The notes under the pieces: generated by a model
Told to the model about the DNA's origin: nothing
What the model saw: only the letters and a program-made list of their open reading frames with translations
Databases searched by the model: none
Made by a program: the position numbers and the translations under genes
Shown: in pieces, positions 22,640-26,607 of the stretch
Position numbering within the stretch: position 1 is the first letter of the stretch
How the letters are laid out: each line of letters starts with the position of its first letter
Origin: JASFWK01 sp050049355
GTDB taxonomy: Bacteria; Chloroflexota; Anaerolineae; B4-G1; DUEL01
Direction: 5' to 3'
DNA: 26,607 bases
Assembly: GCA_050049355.1 (NCBI GenBank)
Contig: JASFWK010000017.1
Coordinates: 1-26,607, forward strand

Positions 22640-24606
22640 GGCTGGCGATGGAAGTACCAGTCAAGGATCTCCTGGGCCACGGGCACCGCCGCCGCCGAAC
22701 CCTCCCCACCGTTGTAGATGAAGACGATCAGCGCGATCTCGGGATCCTCCACAGGTGCATAGGCCATATACCAGGCGTGGGTCGGCTGGGCCAAGCCCTC
22801 GCCGCAGATGCCCATCTGCTGGGCGATATCGTCGCAGAACTGAGCGGTTCCCGTCTTGCCCGCTACCCGTACCCCCTCCACCTGGCCTCGCGTCGCGGTC
22901 CCGTAGACCACGGCCCCTTCGAGGCCCTGATGGATGAGGGCCCAATTCTCCTGCGATATGGGCAGCGTGCGCATGATCTCAGGTTGGAAGGGTTGGACTA
23001 CGTTTCCCTCGGCGTCTGTGATGTATTTCACAATCTGGGGCCGGTAGAGCGTTCCGCCGTTGGCGGTGGCCGCCATCACATTGAGCATCTGCAAGGGGGT
23101 CACCAGAAGATATCCCTGGCCGATGGCCAAGTTGTAGGTGTCGCCAGTGGACCAGTTCTCGCCAATGGTCAGCCGCTTCCAGCGCCCAGTTGGAACCAGA
23201 CCGAGGGCCTCCTGGGGAAGCTCGATTCCCGTGCGGGTCCCCAGTCCGAAGAGATGGGCATACTCCGCCATTGTCTCCGCCCCCAGTCCCTCGAACTCCG
23301 TCTCCTCAAACCCTCCTCCCACTTTGTAGAAGAAGATGTCGCAGGAGAAGGCCAAACCCCCGACAATGTCCAGCTGGCCATGGCCGGAGCGAAGCCAGCA
23401 GTGGAAGGGTTGAGCACGACCAGGGTCGTTGGGATAGTACTTGTTGGGAACAACGATCGTGCCGGGGCAGCCCAGGCGTGTCCGTGGCGTCACCACCCCT
23501 TCCTCAAGTGCTGCCGCGGCGGGGACAATCTTGAAGATCGATCCTGGCGGCAACTGGTCCGCGATAGCGTGATTCATCAGCGGGCGATGGGGATCGTCCA
23601 GCAGACGCTGGTAATCCTCCTGGGAGATGCCCTCCGCGAAGAGGTTATTGTCGTATGTGGGCAGGCTGACCATGGCAAGAATCTCGCCCGTGCGGGGATC
23701 CATAGCGAGAACCGCTCCCCGGCGCGAGTTGACATCGGGCTGACTCATCCTACGCCATAGGGCGTCTTGCGCGACCTGCTGCATTTCCAGATCGATGGTC
23801 AGATGGACATTGTGGCCCGGCACCGGCGGGCGCTCCTCCCCCAAGACACGGACCACCCGTCCTACCACATCCTCCTCCTGATACCGCTCGCCGGGCTCCC
23901 CTCGAAGCCAATCCTCAAGAGTGTCCTCGACCCCAGCGTACCCTATTCGATCGGTCGCAGGGTCATATCCCCTCACCCGAAAGAACTCCTCCTCCTCTTC
24001 CGGAACCGCTCCCAGGTACCCGACCAGCTGAGAGACGAGAGAGCCGTAGGGATATCGACGTCGAGTACTCACCTCCACGTCCACTCCCGGCAGCCGGACC
24101 CGTTCCTGCATCACAAGCATAGCAACCTGACGATCCACCCGCCGGGCAACCACGACTTGCTCATAAGGTGCAAACTCCAGCGCCTGCTCCACCCTCTCCG
24201 CAAGCCCCGTCGAAGCACCTGGATCGTCCTCGGAGCGGTCATAGGGGAGATCGAGTAGTCCCGCCAACCGCCGCAACACCCCCTTGCGCTCCAACTCGTC
24301 GTCTGGAAGGAGCGCGGGGACAAGAACGACGCGGAAGGTGGGGACGTTCCGCACCAGCGGCTCGCCATCCCGACTGTAGATGATGCCCCGTGCAGCGGGC
24401 AAACGCTCCACCCGTGCCCGTTGCTCCTGGGCGCGAGTAGCCCAATACCGCGCTTCGACGACCTGGAGTTGATACAGCCGGCCGACGAAGAAACCCAGCA
24501 GCAAGAGGAGCACAAGCCCTAGCGCCACCAGACGGGGAGCCCCAACAAGCAATGCTAGCAGTCGCTTCAACCCCCTGGGGGGGAGCTGAGCCACTTCACG
24601 CGCCAT
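22636..24606 (-). CDS. mrdA: penicillin-binding protein 2, class B transpeptidase
   Basis: A 656-residue peptidoglycan D,D-transpeptidase of the elongasome, anchored by one helix at about residues 26-45 and acting outside the membrane. The pedestal domain includes RLPAARGIIYSRDGEPL. Catalytic motifs are S356-x-x-K359 (PPGSIFKIV), S421-C-D423 (FSCDIFFYK) in the SxN/D position, and K584-T-G586 (AGKTGTAQF). The IGENWSTGDTYNLAIGQG region is also typical of PBP2. ATG 24606 is used; it overlaps the mreD end by 11 bases. Gene order after mreBCD supports the assignment. rodA, often adjacent, is absent; a DUF2723 gene takes its place. Confidence 0.92.
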   Translation of the reverse strand: MAREVAQLPPRGLKRLLALLVGAPRLVALGLVLLLLLGFFVGRLYQLQVVEARYWATRAQEQRARVERLPAARGIIYSRDGEPLVRNVPTFRVVLVPALLPDDELERKGVLRRLAGLLDLPYDRSEDDPGASTGLAERVEQALEFAPYEQVVVARRVDRQVAMLVMQERVRLPGVDVEVSTRRRYPYGSLVSQLVGYLGAVPEEEEEFFRVRGYDPATDRIGYAGVEDTLEDWLRGEPGERYQEEDVVGRVVRVLGEERPPVPGHNVHLTIDLEMQQVAQDALWRRMSQPDVNSRRGAVLAMDPRTGEILAMVSLPTYDNNLFAEGISQEDYQRLLDDPHRPLMNHAIADQLPPGSIFKIVPAAAALEEGVVTPRTRLGCPGTIVVPNKYYPNDPGRAQPFHCWLRSGHGQLDIVGGLAFSCDIFFYKVGGGFEETEFEGLGAETMAEYAHLFGLGTRTGIELPQEALGLVPTGRWKRLTIGENWSTGDTYNLAIGQGYLLVTPLQMLNVMAATANGGTLYRPQIVKYITDAEGNVVQPFQPEIMRTLPISQENWALIHQGLEGAVVYGTATRGQVEGVRVAGKTGTAQFCDDIAQQMGICGEGLAQPTHAWYMAYAPVEDPEIALIVFIYNGGEGSAAAVPVAQEILDWYFHRQP

Positions 24607-25123
24607 CAAAGGTCAAACCTTCCGGACGGGTACGACGGTCCAACCACACTAGTGGGACGTAGACCAGGGGGGCCAGCAACGCATTCAGGATCGCCGATGG
24701 AGCAGCCACGCGCTGCAGACTGTACGTCCAATAGACCGGAACCCCTGTCCAGCCCAAGATCAACAGAAGCAATACGTGATATGCAAAACAGAGACCCAGC
24801 GCCAGAAGCACGATTTGGAGGAACGTGGATCCCAACTGTTGGCCCCACCGCCGACCGGCCACAGAACCGATCACCAGGAGAGAGAGGCTCATCGCACCCA
24901 ACGGCCCTCCAGAGAACAGGTCCAGCAAGAGCCCGCCCATGAACCCCCACACCGCCCCCTCGGCCGATCCTCGCCGCAGCGCCCAGGCGATGACCGCCAG
25001 AATGATTAGATTAGGCCTTCCACCCAAGACCGATAGCCGGGGCATGAGCACACTCTGCCCTAGGGCGATCACGGTAAGAAGGGGAAGGGAAACGTAGAGG
25101 CTGAGAATGATCCACCACCTTAT
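24596..25123 (-). CDS. mreD: rod shape-determining protein MreD, probable ATA start
   Basis: A membrane protein of about 175 residues linking cytoskeletal MreB and MreC to wall synthesis. Recognisable core: GGRPNLIILAVIAWALRRGSAEGAVWGFMGGLLLDLFSGGPLG is the classic MreD pattern (positions about 35-77). The first canonical start is GTG 25072, but it would cut off part of the expected first helix. The upstream frame reads IRWWIILSLYVSLPLLTV, as expected for an MreD N-terminus, back to ATA at 25121-25123, which overlaps the mreC TAA as ATAA. No ATG, GTG, TTG or CTG occurs between the preceding in-frame stop and 25072. ATA replacing ATG in an ancestral ATGA overlap is the simplest reading; a base error is the alternative. 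Confidence 0.85.
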   Translation of the reverse strand: MRWWIILSLYVSLPLLTVIALGQSVLMPRLSVLGGRPNLIILAVIAWALRRGSAEGAVWGFMGGLLLDLFSGGPLGAMSLSLLVIGSVAGRRWGQQLGSTFLQIVLLALGLCFAYHVLLLLILGWTGVPVYWTYSLQRVAAPSAILNALLAPLVYVPLVWLDRRTRPEGLTFDGA

Positions 25124-26010
25124 GGCTGCTCGCCGGCCTCCATCTCCTCCTCATACAGCGGTTCGAAGGAGGTGACGATCAGCACCAACTCCACCCGACG
25201 ATAGTCGCTCGCCGGCCGCACCACGGCCTCTTGAAAAAGGGCCGAGTCCGACTGCTCGACCTCGGCAACTTGGCCGATAAACAACCCTCGAGGAAGCATC
25301 GCACCTAAGCCAGAAGTTAGAACGACGTCTCCGACCTGGACCTCGTCCTCTTGAGGAATGTACTTGATCCGGAGCGTGCCATCCGGCTGCCCCACGACCA
25401 GGCCCGTAGCGCGCGATTGCTGCAGCATGGCCGCCACGGCGCTAGCATTGTCGCTGAGCAGCTGGACCTTGGCGGTATGCGGACCGACCTCTGCCGTCCG
25501 CCCCACCAGCACTGCTCCGCCGGTCAGGACCGGCATCCCGACAGCCACACCATCCCGAGCACCCGCGTTGATGGTGAAGTAACTCAGGTAAGGATTGGGC
25601 TCTTGCCCGACCACCTCGCCGCAGGGGGCAGCCGCACAAGCCGCCCGCCCCACCACGTCCGCTCCCATAAACGCCCAGGTGGGATTCCGGGCGGTAAAGT
25701 CGAGCATTGTCCGCAGCTGGATTGCCTCGGCCTCGAACTCCCGCAGCCGCACGTTCTCAACGGTCATGGCATCAACCTGCCCCTGGAGTTCCTCCACCTT
25801 GGCCTGCAGTTCCCGAACCTCCTGCACCGTCTGGAAGAGGCCACCTACGCCCTCCACCAAACGAGCGGCGCTCCGCTGGAGGGGCGCGGTGACATACTGG
25901 ATACCGCCTTCGACGGGGGCTAGAAGTCCAGTCTCGTGGAGGACCAGAAGAGCACCCGAGAGGATAAGGAGGGCCAGCGGCAACCAGCTACGCCACGCTG
26001 TGCGTCTCAC
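25120..26010 (-). CDS. mreC: rod shape-determining protein MreC
   Basis: A 296-residue bitopic protein of the rod complex that scaffolds PBP2 outside the membrane. GTG 26010 with GAGGTGG upstream gives a short basic start and one helix at about residues 10-28. A coiled coil follows at about 60-100 (LQAKVEELQGQVDAMTVEN). The beta domain has TINAGARDGVAVGMPVLT, VQLLSDNASAVAAMLQQS and GDVVLTSGLGAMLPRGLFIGQV. An insertion of about 14 residues with two cysteines (RAACAAAPCGEVVGQE) separates the usual VVGR and P-x-x-Y segments. The stop overlaps the probable mreD start; mreB ends 23 bases upstream. Confidence 0.92.
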   Translation of the reverse strand: MRRTAWRSWLPLALLILSGALLVLHETGLLAPVEGGIQYVTAPLQRSAARLVEGVGGLFQTVQEVRELQAKVEELQGQVDAMTVENVRLREFEAEAIQLRTMLDFTARNPTWAFMGADVVGRAACAAAPCGEVVGQEPNPYLSYFTINAGARDGVAVGMPVLTGGAVLVGRTAEVGPHTAKVQLLSDNASAVAAMLQQSRATGLVVGQPDGTLRIKYIPQEDEVQVGDVVLTSGLGAMLPRGLFIGQVAEVEQSDSALFQEAVVRPASDYRRVELVLIVTSFEPLYEEEMEAGEQP

Positions 26011-26033
26011 CGAACCCCACCTCGTTTGAATTG

Positions 26034-26607
26034 CTATACAGAGGACGCCCTACTCCTACTACGATCCGTGCTAGCCAGAACCTGGCGAAGCATACCCAGC
26101 TCTTCCAGAACCCTGCCCGCGCCACGAGCCACACAGGTCATCGAGTCCTCCGCAAGCCAGGCCCGCATGTTGGCCTCCTCGCTAACCCGCTCAACCATGC
26201 CCTTCAGCTGGGATCCTCCGCCTGCCATGCAGATGCCCCTCTCCATGAGATCAGCGACGAGCTCTGGCGGGGTGTTATCCAACGCCTCTCTGATAGCAGC
26301 CAGGATGGTGCCCAGCGAACTCGAGAGAGCCTCGCGGATCTCGATACTGCTAATCTCGACCTCCTGCGGCAACCCGCTTACCAAGTTCCGGCCCCGCAGC
26401 ATCATCGTCTTCTCCTCGCGAAGCGGATGCGCCGAGCCGATGGCAATCTTCACACGCTCCGCCATCCGCTCGCCGATCAGGAGATTGTACTTCTGTCGGG
26501 CATACTGGATAATATCCTCATCCATCTCATCACCGGCCACGCGGATAGATCGGCTTAGAACGATTCCTCCCATACAGAACACGGCAATCTCTGTCGTGCC
26601 GCCGCCA
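26034..26607 (-). CDS. mreB: rod shape-determining protein MreB, C-terminal part
   Basis: The last 190 residues or so of an actin-like MreB; the gene continues past the window's right edge. The visible part opens with GGGTTEIAV, the phosphate-2 loop of the actin fold. It continues with GGIVLSRSIRVAGDEMDEDI and YNLLIGERMAERVK, and ends with the adenosine motif CMAGGGSQLKG. The stretch after the phosphate loop, AVFCMGG, departs from the usual AVISLGG. As first visible gene of the mreB-mreC-mreD-mrdA run it defines the operon; its promoter is outside the window. Confidence 0.93.
   Translation of the reverse strand, partial: GGGTTEIAVFCMGGIVLSRSIRVAGDEMDEDIIQYARQKYNLLIGERMAERVKIAIGSAHPLREEKTMMLRGRNLVSGLPQEVEISSIEIREALSSSLGTILAAIREALDNTPPELVADLMERGICMAGGGSQLKGMVERVSEEANMRAWLAEDSMTCVARGAGRVLEELGMLRQVLASTDRSRSRASSV

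Noticed and set aside
22480..23760. 426-codon open frame opposite the PBP2 gene
   Set aside because: Antisense shadow of mrdA, whose catalytic motifs are all present on the other strand.

Overview
The window looks like a chromosomal segment of an uncultivated, GC-rich bacterium, most likely a Chloroflexota (Anaerolineae-like) lineage. This is inferred from the combination of GC-rich coding sequence, lipid-anchored seven-blade propeller proteins, a DUF2723-type membrane protein in an mre/PBP2 operon, and a BMP-type nucleoside ABC transporter linked to nucleobase hydrolases. No rRNA, tRNA, CRISPR array or phage gene was seen. The taxonomic call is an inference; no marker phylogeny was possible.

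Layout. (1) 1-600, minus strand: yajC with its own strong sigma-70 promoter. (2) 603-2503, plus strand: 8-oxoguanine deaminase followed by a broken nitroreductase. (3) 2578-8787: a segment bounded by two inverted copies of a 250-bp MITE-like element with matching ends and 9-bp target duplications. Inside lie three intact tandem propeller lipoprotein genes plus a truncated fourth (minus strand), and a hydantoinase/dihydropyrimidinase gene (plus strand). (4) 8848-12881, plus strand: an MgtC/DUF4010 membrane protein, adenine deaminase and a Nif3-like protein. (5) 12882-13798: a promoter followed by a scrambled, probably decayed reading frame. (6) 13799-19678, plus strand: a complete BMP-family ABC importer (lipoprotein, double ATPase, two permeases) ending in a PreA-like flavoprotein with two 4Fe-4S clusters. 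(7) 19691-26607, minus strand, convergent with (6): mreB (partial), mreC, mreD, mrdA (PBP2) and a 982-residue DUF2723-like membrane protein, tightly packed and partly overlapping.

How the genes may work together. Blocks 2, 3 (hydantoinase), 4 (adenine deaminase) and 6 read as a dispersed nucleobase uptake and breakdown module. The importer would bring in nucleosides or bases. Adenine deaminase gives hypoxanthine, 8-oxoguanine deaminase gives urate, and the flavoprotein and hydantoinase resemble the first two steps of reductive pyrimidine breakdown. Several of these units begin with nearly identical promoters having a TTGnnn -35 and an extended -10 of the form TGCTAYAYT. Block 7 is the rod-shape (elongasome) operon. 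The most unusual points are the inverted mobile-element pair, the lipoprotein gene array, a flavoprotein lacking the usual catalytic-cysteine loop, and an mreD gene whose only sensible start codon is ATA.
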